The translations under genes and the position numbers were made by a program. DNA of 57,930 nucleotides. Source: Planctomycetota bacterium. Its GTDB lineage: Bacteria > Planctomycetota > UBA1135 > GCA-002686595. Positions within the stretch are counted from its first letter, which is position 1; the number at the start of each line of letters is the position of its first letter. The notes beneath the pieces are model-generated. The model was not told the origin of the DNA, ran no database searches, and saw only the letters and a list, made by a program, of their open reading frames with translations. This document shows positions 35,711 through 43,549 of the stretch, piece after piece. The stretch spans positions 1 to 57,930 of the forward strand of contig JAPKBR010000023.1 in NCBI GenBank assembly GCA_028823345.1, given 5' to 3'.

Positions 35711-36733
35711 ATGAAGCGCATCTTCCCCCTCATCGCCTGCATGCTCGCCGCCCACACGGCAAGCGCATCCGATCTGGACCTGCACGTCAGGTCCGGTGGC
35801 TCCCATCAGATCTGGGTTCAGACCGGCCAAAGCGTGACCTATGAAGTTGAAGGCGAATTAACCGACAACCTGAACCAGGGGTTAGCGTTCTTTGCCTTCA
35901 ACCTTCAATTCGACGGTGGCGACCTCGGTCAGGCACAAGCCCCCAGTTCGGCGAACATGCTGAACTTTGCAACTCCTTTGGGCTTGAACAATCCAGCCGG
36001 CTTCGGTGGCACCGTACACAATGGGGACTTGATCCAAATCGGCGGCGGACAGAACACGATCATCCAGTCCTTTGCAGCCGCCCCCTCGGGCCTGGTGATG
36101 ACCGGCATCGCAACCCAGGGAGCCCCCGAACTGCTAGTGACGGGAATCCTGACCGCCCCCATGACTGCGGGCACTTACCATTTGACCCCCAGCGACCTGC
36201 ACGCCAATGTGATCGACGCCAACGCAAGCGGTACGCCCTTCTGGACCGTGTCCGCGGCAGGTACCGGAGTGATGCACGGCCTTGTGCTGCACGTCTCTGA
36301 CTGTGCGCCGCCCAACAACTACTGCGCAGGCAAGGCAAACAGTGCGGGCTGCACAGCAACCTTGAGTGCCACCGGAACGGCAACCCTTACAGGCCCGAAT
36401 AACTTTGTGATCCACGCCAATGATGTGATCAACAGGCGCTTTGGCCTGATGTTCTGGGGCACCGGGACCAGCAATTTGCCCTGGGCCGGTGGAACCCTGT
36501 GCGTTGCGCCTCCCCTCATTCGCATGGGCGCACAATTCACCGGCGGCGCAGGCCCCACAGGCACCAATTGCAACGGCGAGATCCACCAGCTGTTTTCCCA
36601 GGTCCTGATGATCAACCGTGGCCTCATGGCGGGCGATACGGTTGCAATTCAGTGCTGGTACCGAGATCCGCCCCATGCGGATGGAACCGGCGTAGCCATG
36701 ACCGACGCCCTTACCTTCACGATCTGCCCCTAG
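35711..36733 (+). CDS. Secreted protein: cohesin-like N-domain plus planctomycete-type C-terminal module
   Basis: Signal peptide MKRIFPLIACMLAAHTASA from ATG 35711; an earlier GTG 35654 overlapping the upstream stop is also possible. Residues 20-200 are beta-rich with 'GQSVTYEVEGELTDNLNQGL' and 'FFAFNLQFDGGDLG', reminiscent of cohesin domains that bind dockerins. The C-terminal 150 residues ('NNYCAGKANSAGC', 'RRFGLMFWGTG', 'GGTLCVAPPLIR', 'CWYRDPPHADGTG') resemble the C-terminal module of the FG-GAP protein downstream. A complex with the upstream dockerin-bearing enzyme is proposed, not shown. Confidence 0.65.
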   Translation: MKRIFPLIACMLAAHTASASDLDLHVRSGGSHQIWVQTGQSVTYEVEGELTDNLNQGLAFFAFNLQFDGGDLGQAQAPSSANMLNFATPLGLNNPAGFGGTVHNGDLIQIGGGQNTIIQSFAAAPSGLVMTGIATQGAPELLVTGILTAPMTAGTYHLTPSDLHANVIDANASGTPFWTVSAAGTGVMHGLVLHVSDCAPPNNYCAGKANSAGCTATLSATGTATLTGPNNFVIHANDVINRRFGLMFWGTGTSNLPWAGGTLCVAPPLIRMGAQFTGGAGPTGTNCNGEIHQLFSQVLMINRGLMAGDTVAIQCWYRDPPHADGTGVAMTDALTFTICP

Positions 36734-36840
36734 CAGGGGCCTTTAAAGAGCTCACCCCGGGCACCAGGGCGAGCCATTGTATTAAAACTCTATCCAACCC
36801 CCATCCTAGGGGCCCTAACGGGTGGCGAAGAACGAGCACC

Positions 36841-36870
36841 TTGGGCCTCACGAACGTCTACTAGTATAAT
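36841..36870 (+). promoter_or_regulatory. Sigma-70-like promoter candidate for FG-GAP gene
   Basis: TTGGGC (36841-36846), 18-nt spacer, perfect TATAAT (36865-36870). Predicted leader about 100 nt to ATG 36980. Confidence 0.5.
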
Positions 36871-36979
36871 CCAACGCCTCATGCGCATCCCCGGGATCGG
36901 TGAGCCAGACCCCCCCGAACTTGCCTACTTGCGCCTCTCACTTGATCCTTTGCCCCCAGGGCACATCCAAGCCGACCCC

Positions 36980-38779
36980 ATGAACATTTCCACCACGATC
37001 CGCACCCTCATGATCAGCGCCTCCCTTGTGGGACTGGCCCAGGCACAGAACAACATCAACTGGGTTGAGTTCCATCAGGACGATAGCCTCCTGTCTGGCT
37101 CCTCAAGCACCCTGCTCAATGACAATCAGGAAAAAGACTACGCCTGGGGCGATCTAGATGGGGATGGTTGGATCGACCTGGTGATCGTGCGCAAGCAGCC
37201 CTACACCACCAGTGGACGTCACCCCAATGTCCTCTTGATGAACGAGGGCGGCGTACTGACGGATCGTACGATCCAGTATGCGTCGAGCTCTGATGTGGGC
37301 GGTGACAGCGGCTTCTTGACCCCGACCAATGACCGGGACGTGATCGTCACCGATGTGAACCTCGACGGATGGCCCGACGTAGTCACCTGCACCACTATCA
37401 GCCCCGGCACCCCTAAGCACATTTCTCACCCCCGGGTTTACATCAACTTAGGCAATGACGGGTCCGGCAATTGGCAGGGCTTGCGTTTTGAAAATGCGCG
37501 CATCCCGAACTTCGGCACCTTCCCTAACTTTTGCGGCGTGGGCTTTGGGGACGTGACCGGCGACGGCTACCCTGACCTTTACTTCGCCCACTACCAACAA
37601 TCCGCTGACGTGGACCTGAATGACCGCCTATTGATCAATGACGGTAACGGAGCCTTCAACGACGAATCTTCCAGCCGCATGACCGCCGCCATGCTCGACT
37701 CGAGCTTTGGTGTTTCGGCTGTAATCGCCGACATGAATGGCGATGGGGTCGCGGACATTGTCAAGGACACTGCCCTCGGTTCCACCGGAGCCACAGGCCC
37801 GAAATTGGCCATCTCTTACAACAACCCCGCCAATGAGGGGCAGTTCAACATACTGCAGGAGCCCTACTTCGGGGCCCCCTACCACGCCAACGTGGGCGAC
37901 TTGAACAACGACGGGAAGCTCGACATCGTTCTGGCCGATGACGGCGCAGACCGCTACCTGATCAACCAGGGCAACGACGTCTTCGGCAAAGTGAACTGGA
38001 GCGCAGCCTTCTCCTTCAATACGGACGACGGATTCGGTTCGAACAACATCATTGTCGACTTGGACATGGATGGCTGGAACGATATTTTGATCTGCGATGT
38101 GGATGTGGACATTCCCAGCTGCAGTCGTCGCATGCACATCTACCACAACCGCGGTGGCGCAGTTGGTGGTACCGTCAGCATGCACGAGGAATCAGGATCG
38201 GGCTTCACCGGGGTGCGCGGCATCAACACTTCCAAGATGACCGGAACCCATGACGTGGCGATCTTCGACATTGACCGTGACGGGGACAATGACCTGGTGA
38301 TCGGTCGCTGCGGTGGCACTGACCTGTGGATCAACGACACCTTCACCGGCGGCCCCGGCCCGATCGGCACGAATTACTGCACCGCAGTGATCAACTCCAC
38401 CGGACAGGGCGGCTCGGCCACCGGCTTTGGCTCCCTGATTGCAGCTAACAACGACGTGGACCTGACCGCCTCGAACCTGCCCAATGGACAATTCGGGTAC
38501 TTCATCGGTTCCGCCACGCAGGGCCTTATCGTCGGCCCCGGCGGAGCCTCCGGTAACCTCTGCCTTTCCGGCGCCATGGGGCGCTTCATCCAGCAAGTGC
38601 AAAACTCTGGCTCCAACGGTGAGTTCACCATTGCGGTGAACACCACTGCCCTTCCGGCCCCCCTGAACACCGCGATCCTTCCGGGCAGCACCTGGAACTT
38701 TGTGGCTTGGTATCGGGACGTGGTTCTGGGAACCCCCACCAGCAACTTCACCGACGGACTCTCTATTACTTTCCAGTAG
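36980..38779 (+). CDS. Secreted FG-GAP/VCBS propeller protein with Cys-containing C-terminal module
   Basis: Signal peptide MNISTTIRTLMISASLVGLA from ATG 36980. About seven FG-GAP blades follow, e.g. 'AWGDLDGDGWIDLVIV', 'GDVTGDGYPDLYF', 'GDLNNDGKLDIVLA', 'FDIDRDGDNDLVIG'. From about residue 455 a C-terminal module begins 'GTNYCTAVINSTGQGGSA' and runs through 'NGQFGYFIGSATQG', 'ASGNLCLSGAMGRF' to 'FTDGLSITF'. I associate that module with secreted planctomycete proteins. Surface or secreted adhesin likely. Has its own terminator downstream. Confidence 0.85.
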   Translation: MNISTTIRTLMISASLVGLAQAQNNINWVEFHQDDSLLSGSSSTLLNDNQEKDYAWGDLDGDGWIDLVIVRKQPYTTSGRHPNVLLMNEGGVLTDRTIQYASSSDVGGDSGFLTPTNDRDVIVTDVNLDGWPDVVTCTTISPGTPKHISHPRVYINLGNDGSGNWQGLRFENARIPNFGTFPNFCGVGFGDVTGDGYPDLYFAHYQQSADVDLNDRLLINDGNGAFNDESSSRMTAAMLDSSFGVSAVIADMNGDGVADIVKDTALGSTGATGPKLAISYNNPANEGQFNILQEPYFGAPYHANVGDLNNDGKLDIVLADDGADRYLINQGNDVFGKVNWSAAFSFNTDDGFGSNNIIVDLDMDGWNDILICDVDVDIPSCSRRMHIYHNRGGAVGGTVSMHEESGSGFTGVRGINTSKMTGTHDVAIFDIDRDGDNDLVIGRCGGTDLWINDTFTGGPGPIGTNYCTAVINSTGQGGSATGFGSLIAANNDVDLTASNLPNGQFGYFIGSATQGLIVGPGGASGNLCLSGAMGRFIQQVQNSGSNGEFTIAVNTTALPAPLNTAILPGSTWNFVAWYRDVVLGTPTSNFTDGLSITFQ

Positions 38780-38811
38780 AGTCTCGACCCGTAAGGGTTT
38801 TAAAACAGAGC

Positions 38812-38843
38812 GGCCGGTTCTCTTGGGAACCGGCCCTTTTTTT
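38812..38843 (+). terminator. Rho-independent terminator
   Basis: GGCCGGTTC / GAACCGGCC (9-bp stem, 38812-38820 and 38827-38835, 6-nt loop) followed by C and seven T residues. Ends the FG-GAP transcript. Confidence 0.9.
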
Positions 38844-38898
38844 ACGGATGCCCCACATTTGCGGCTGTCGAACAAACGGACTTTGCTATAGGTACCCC

Positions 38899-39798
38899 GT
38901 GGAAGCGAACAACACCAAGGGGCACTGGGCAGGCACAGCGCCCCTCTTGTGCCTAGGGATCCTGGCGGTTTCCACCGGAGCACTGTTCATTCGCTTGGCC
39001 GATTGCCCGCCCTTGACCAAGGCCGCTTGGCGCACGGGGCTGGCGGCCCTGATCCTGATGCCCATGGCCCTAAGGGCAAAGCCTACCGCCCAACAGTCCA
39101 TTTTCCCCTGGAAGCTCTGCCTGCTCGCGGGGGTTCTCTTGGCGGTGCACTTTGCAACCTGGATCACGTCCCTCGAGAGTCTTTCGGTGGCCAGCAGCGT
39201 TCTACTGGTGAACACTATGCCCCTCTTTGTGGTGCTACTCAGCCCTCGTATCAGCGGAGAAGCGCGCAGCCCTCGGCTGCTAGCGGGAGTGGCGATCGGA
39301 TTCGCTGGGGCAGCGCTGCTGCCCCTTTCGGAGGGGCTCGCCGCAAGCCCGGAGGGAGCCAGCACCACCTTGGGCGCCGGACTGGCCCTCTTAGGAGCAG
39401 TGTCTTGGGCGGGCTACGCTCTGGTGGGCAAGCGACTAACCCACCGACTGCCCCTGTTCAGGTACTTAGCCGTGACCTATGGGGCGGCTTCGATCACCTT
39501 GGTCCTATTGGCTCTCGCCAACGGGGACTCGCTGATTCCCCCCAATCGCAGCACCCTGCTCGCTCTGGTCAGCTTGGCGCTTGTGCCCCAACTCATCGGG
39601 CACTCCCTTTTGAACAGGGCCATCCGGCAATTGCCCACAGGAGTGGTGGCACTCACAGTTCTGCTCGAACCGATCTTTGCCATCCTATTGGCAGCACTCT
39701 TCTTGAAGGAGTTTCCCCCCACTTCGGCCTACTGGGCGGCCCCCCTTATTCTTGGTGGAATCGCCATCAGTATTCGCCGCAGCGAGCCGCTACCCTGA
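38899..39798 (+). CDS. EamA/DMT-family transporter
   Basis: 299 residues, ten membrane helices as two EamA repeats ('FIRLADCPPLTKAAWRTGLA' in the first, 'AVSWAGYALVGKRLT' and 'LLEPIFAILLAALFLKE' in the second). DMT proteins usually export amino acids or other metabolites. GTG 38899 is chosen because TATAGG lies 6 nt upstream and the longer open frame runs through the terminator. Directly upstream of the sulfotransferase-like and BCAT-like genes (4-nt gap), so it may move their product. Confidence 0.85.
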   Translation: MEANNTKGHWAGTAPLLCLGILAVSTGALFIRLADCPPLTKAAWRTGLAALILMPMALRAKPTAQQSIFPWKLCLLAGVLLAVHFATWITSLESLSVASSVLLVNTMPLFVVLLSPRISGEARSPRLLAGVAIGFAGAALLPLSEGLAASPEGASTTLGAGLALLGAVSWAGYALVGKRLTHRLPLFRYLAVTYGAASITLVLLALANGDSLIPPNRSTLLALVSLALVPQLIGHSLLNRAIRQLPTGVVALTVLLEPIFAILLAALFLKEFPPTSAYWAAPLILGGIAISIRRSEPLP

Positions 39799-39802
39799 TC
39801 CC

Positions 39803-40549
39803 ATGAAAGCAGTCTATGTGGCCATGTGGTCAGGCCCCCGGAACATCTCCACCGCTCTGATGCGCTCCTTCGAAAGTCGGAGGGACTGCCAAGTGGTGGA
39901 CGAACCGTTCTATGGGCACTACCTAAGGCAGACTGGAAAACTCCACCCCATGGGCGACCAAATCATGGCGACCATGGAGTGTGATGCGGAAAGAGTCGCC
40001 GAGGAACTGCGAAGCCCCTTACAACCTGGGATCGGGGTCCATTATCAAAAACACATGGCCCATCACCTTCTGCCCCAGATGGACCGTTCCTGGATGGAAG
40101 GTATGCGCCATGCATTCTTGATCCGTGAGCCACGAGCCATGCTCGCGTCCCTCGGGGCCAAACTGGGGCCGGTCCGCCTCGAAGACACGGGACTACCCCA
40201 GCAAGCTGATTTGTTCAGGGAACAGTTGCGCGCCCAAGGTACGCCCCCCCCGGTGATCGATTCCGCGGACCTCCTCAATGCTCCAGGTCCTATGCTCTCG
40301 GCCCTTTGCAAACGCCTCGACATTCCCAATGATGACCACATGCTGCGTTGGGAATCTGGTCCGCGCACCACCGACGGCATTTGGGGTTCCCACTGGTATG
40401 CTAACACCGAAAAGTCCACCGGCTTCAGCGCACCCCCCAGCCCAGCACCTGGGCCTTCGACCCTGACCGCCGATTTAGAACTCCTCCTCCCAGAGTGCGA
40501 GCGCCTTTACCAGCTGCTCACCGAACACCGCATTCAGCCCGTACTGTAG
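39803..40549 (+). CDS. Sulfotransferase-like P-loop protein (plant BCAT-like N-half homologue)
   Basis: 248 residues. N-terminal 'VAMWSGPRNISTALMRSF' matches the 5'-phosphosulfate (P-loop-like) motif position of sulfotransferases, and 'HAFLIREPRAMLASL' the 3'-phosphate-binding motif. Also 'VVDEPFYGHYLRQTGKLHP' and 'GIWGSHWYANTEKSTGF'. The same strings, in order, are as I remember them in the N-terminal half of Arabidopsis branched-chain-aminotransferase-like proteins. Cytoplasmic. TACCCT 6 nt before ATG suggests an additional internal start. Catalysis not established for this family. Confidence 0.78.
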   Translation: MKAVYVAMWSGPRNISTALMRSFESRRDCQVVDEPFYGHYLRQTGKLHPMGDQIMATMECDAERVAEELRSPLQPGIGVHYQKHMAHHLLPQMDRSWMEGMRHAFLIREPRAMLASLGAKLGPVRLEDTGLPQQADLFREQLRAQGTPPPVIDSADLLNAPGPMLSALCKRLDIPNDDHMLRWESGPRTTDGIWGSHWYANTEKSTGFSAPPSPAPGPSTLTADLELLLPECERLYQLLTEHRIQPVL

Positions 40550-40557
40550 ACCCAACG

Positions 40558-41460
40558 ATGAAACAATCCTTCAACCCCCTCAATCAAGAGATCCTGGTCA
40601 GTATCGGCGGGGATTTGCTCCCCAGGGCCGAGGCCAAGGTCAGCGTCTTTGACTCCCTAGTCCAAGGGGGTGACGGTTGCTGGGAAGGACTGCGCCTCTA
40701 CAAGGGCCGGATTTTCAAACTCAGCGAACATCTGGAGCGATTGCGCCACTCAGCGCTGGCCATGGGTTTTGATTCAATCCCAAGCGCCGAGGCCATGCGT
40801 GGAGAAATCCAGCGGACCCTTGAAGCAAACCACATGAGCGATGGGGTGCACATTCGGCTGACCCTTTCCCGGGGTATTAAGATCACCTCGGGCATGGACC
40901 CCCGGCTGAACCAGGAAGGGCCCCTGCTGATCGTGCTGGCCGAGCACAAGACGCCTGTGTATTCCAAGGGGGGCCTAACACTCTCCACGTCCTCCCTGCG
41001 GCGTTTCCCCCCGGACTGCCTCGACCCAAAGATCCACCACAACAACTTGCTGCAATCGATCATGGCCAAAATAGAGGCCAACGCATCGGGCGCCGACGAC
41101 GCAATCCTGCTGGACATGTCGGGCTTTGTGGCGGAGACCAATGCCACCAACCTGTTCCTTGTGGCTGACAACCAGGTGCACACCCCGCGCACGGTAGCCT
41201 GCCCCGAAGGAATCACCCGGGCGACAGTGCTCGAACTCTGTCAAACCCACCAGATCCCCTTCCAAGTGCGCGACATCTCCCTGGCGGAATTCCACCGGGG
41301 TGACGAGGTCTTCTGCACGGGCACCATGGGTGAAATCGCCGCGGTCACCACCATCGACGGCCGCCAGATCGGAAACGGAGAAGTCGGCCCCCTGACGCGT
41401 CAGATGGCCGACCTCTATGAAACGTGCACCCGCGAGGGTGGCGAACCCGTCCTTAGCTGA
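40558..41460 (+). CDS. Class IV PLP aminotransferase, BCAT-like
   Basis: 300 residues of fold-type IV (branched-chain/D-amino-acid aminotransferase family): 'ISIGGDLLPR'-type start, 'SVFDSLVQGGDGCWEGLRLY', PLP Lys in 'LDPKIHHNNLLQSIMAK', 'LLDMSGFVAETNATNLFLV' (Glu binding the PLP nitrogen) and 'FCTGTMGEIAAVTTIDGRQI'. Closest remembered match is the C-terminal half of plant BCAT-like fusion proteins rather than IlvE proper. Begins 8 nt after the sulfotransferase-like gene. Its 3' end overlaps the convergent htpG by 8 nt. Confidence 0.9.
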   Translation: MKQSFNPLNQEILVSIGGDLLPRAEAKVSVFDSLVQGGDGCWEGLRLYKGRIFKLSEHLERLRHSALAMGFDSIPSAEAMRGEIQRTLEANHMSDGVHIRLTLSRGIKITSGMDPRLNQEGPLLIVLAEHKTPVYSKGGLTLSTSSLRRFPPDCLDPKIHHNNLLQSIMAKIEANASGADDAILLDMSGFVAETNATNLFLVADNQVHTPRTVACPEGITRATVLELCQTHQIPFQVRDISLAEFHRGDEVFCTGTMGEIAAVTTIDGRQIGNGEVGPLTRQMADLYETCTREGGEPVLS

Positions 41461-43387
41461 GCACTTCGCCCATCAAGCCCGTAAGCAACTGGGTGAAGCG
41501 CGCGGGATCTGCGGGCACGCCCCCCTCACGGATAAGCGCCTGCCCCAGGAGCAACTCCCCCGCATCGTGCACTCGAGGACTCGCAGCGTCCACCCCGTGT
41601 AACTTTTCGAGGGCAGCCACCAGGGGGTGACCGGGATTGATCTCAAGCACGCGCTGGCTCGGGGGCAACTCGTGCCCTGCGCGGCGCAGCATCCGTTCCA
41701 TGTGATCCGAATAGGCACCCTCGTCGCCCACCAGGACGGCCGGGGAATCCTTCAGTCGTGAGCTAAACCGCACCTTGGACACTTGATCCCCGATGGAGTT
41801 GCGCAAGGCTTCCAAGAAGTCCTTCTTGTCCTCGTCGCGTGCTTCCCGTTCCTTGCGGGTGTCCTCGTCATCGACCCCCGCGTCTCCGCGGTCGATGGCC
41901 TTGAGAGGAGTCTCGTCAAAGGTCTCTAGTCGCTGCAGCATCCACTCGTCTACAGGATCGATGAGCAACACGACCTCCCGCTCGGCGGCCTCCTGGGCTT
42001 CCAGGTGAGGGGAAGACAGGGCGGTCTTCTTGTCGGGGGCCACGAGCACGCCGATGGAATCTTCGTCCTCGCTCATACCTTCTTTGACCTCGGCCAGGGT
42101 GCGCCAACCATTGTCCTTGCTGGTTTGGAACAGGCACAATTTGCTGATGCGATTGTTGTCATCATCACCGGCCCAGATGCCCTCTTTCAGCACCGTGCCA
42201 AAGGCCTCCCAGAACTGCTCATAGCGCTTGCGGTCATTCTTCAACAGGGTGCCGAGGGTGTCGAGCAACTTGCGCACTAGGTGCCGCTGGATCTGCCGCA
42301 CGCGGCCATCGGTTTGAATCGCCTCGCGACTCACGTTGAGGGGCAAGTCGCTGGACTCCACCACGCCAACAACAAAACGGAGCCAAGGGGGCAGCAGCTC
42401 TTCACATTCCTCTTGAATACGCACCCGGCGCACATAGAGAGAAATCCGAGCCTTGGCCCTTGCTGGATCGGAAAGATCGAAGGGGGCCTGCTCAGGGATG
42501 AAAGTCAGGGCGGTGAATTCCAGGGTGCCCTCGGCCTTCAAGTGCAAGGTTTCGAGGGGCTTTCCCCAGCCAGCCAAGTGAGCGTAAAACTGCTCGTACT
42601 CCGCAGTGGTGACGTCCTCTTTGGGACGAGTCCAGAGGGGTTGCTGAGAGTTCAAAGTGTCAAGCGCGGTTTCCGGCTCACCGGGTTCCTCGCCTTCTTC
42701 CGGTTCCGGGGCGGGTTTTTCCACTTCCAACTGGATCGGGTACTCGACAAAGTCCGACCAACGCCGCACCAGCTCACGCAACACGAAGGGCTGCAGGAAG
42801 CGCCGGGGATCTTCCGCCTCTTCCGCTCCTTCCTCGGCTTCTTTCAGGTGCAACTCAACGACGGTTCCACGGGCTAAGCCGGAAACCTCTTCGAGGGTGT
42901 ACTCACCCGTTCCCGAACTGCTCCAACGCCAGCCGCTGTCGGATCCGGCGCAACAAGAGTCCACCACAACGCGATCAGCCACCATAAAGACGCTATAGAA
43001 TCCAACACCGAAGCGCCCAATCAAGTCGGGCATCTCCTCGCCTCCGTGCTCCTTCATGGCGTCCAAGAACCTGCGCGTGCCAGAGCTAGCGATGGTGCCG
43101 AGGTTGGCCACTAGGTCTTCCCGGGACATTCCTATGCCGTTGTCGCAAATCCGCAGAACACCGTTCTCCTCGTCCGGGTCGAGGAAAATCCCGAGAGCCG
43201 CTTCCCCTTCGGACAAGAGTTCGGCGTCCGTGAGAGCCGCGTGACGCAAACGGTCACAGGCGTCGGAGGCGTTGGAAATCAACTCCCGCAGGAAAACATC
43301 CTTGTGGGAATAGAGCGAGTGAATTACCAGGTCGAGGACTTCCTTGACTTCGGCTTCGAAATGATGGGTCTGGGCAGCTGTGGTCAT
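41453..43387 (-). CDS. htpG: Hsp90-family chaperone HtpG
   Basis: 644 residues from ATG 43387. GHKL ATPase motifs 'RELISNASDACDRLRH', 'ICDNGIGMSREDLVANLG', 'LIGRFGVGFYSVFMVADRVV', a middle domain with 'VRRVRIQEECEELLPPWLRF' and 'SREAIQTDGRVRQIQ', then the C-terminal dimerisation domain. Cytoplasmic ATP-dependent chaperone. An acidic Glu/Pro linker (around residues 215-245) separates the N and middle domains. No CIRCE element is visible in the 162-bp upstream region shared with the protease gene. Confidence 0.97.
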   Translation of the reverse strand: MTTAAQTHHFEAEVKEVLDLVIHSLYSHKDVFLRELISNASDACDRLRHAALTDAELLSEGEAALGIFLDPDEENGVLRICDNGIGMSREDLVANLGTIASSGTRRFLDAMKEHGGEEMPDLIGRFGVGFYSVFMVADRVVVDSCCAGSDSGWRWSSSGTGEYTLEEVSGLARGTVVELHLKEAEEGAEEAEDPRRFLQPFVLRELVRRWSDFVEYPIQLEVEKPAPEPEEGEEPGEPETALDTLNSQQPLWTRPKEDVTTAEYEQFYAHLAGWGKPLETLHLKAEGTLEFTALTFIPEQAPFDLSDPARAKARISLYVRRVRIQEECEELLPPWLRFVVGVVESSDLPLNVSREAIQTDGRVRQIQRHLVRKLLDTLGTLLKNDRKRYEQFWEAFGTVLKEGIWAGDDDNNRISKLCLFQTSKDNGWRTLAEVKEGMSEDEDSIGVLVAPDKKTALSSPHLEAQEAAEREVVLLIDPVDEWMLQRLETFDETPLKAIDRGDAGVDDEDTRKEREARDEDKKDFLEALRNSIGDQVSKVRFSSRLKDSPAVLVGDEGAYSDHMERMLRRAGHELPPSQRVLEINPGHPLVAALEKLHGVDAASPRVHDAGELLLGQALIREGGVPADPARFTQLLTGLMGEVLS

Positions 43388-43549
43388 GTTTTGGTTCCGG
43401 CTTTGAGCCCCGAGGGGGGGCCTCTCAAATCGAGATTCGACCAACTATTCTGACGCGAAAATCCCTGGGCGCAAGGGGTTCTGTGACGACCTTTCCTGAG
43501 CGGGGTATGATTGATGTGGAACTCACCAGGGGGGAGCTCCAACCGCACC

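Noticed and set aside
43388-43549. Heat-shock operator (CIRCE) upstream of htpG
   Set aside because: No TTAGCACTC-N9-GAGTGCTAA-like inverted repeat present.
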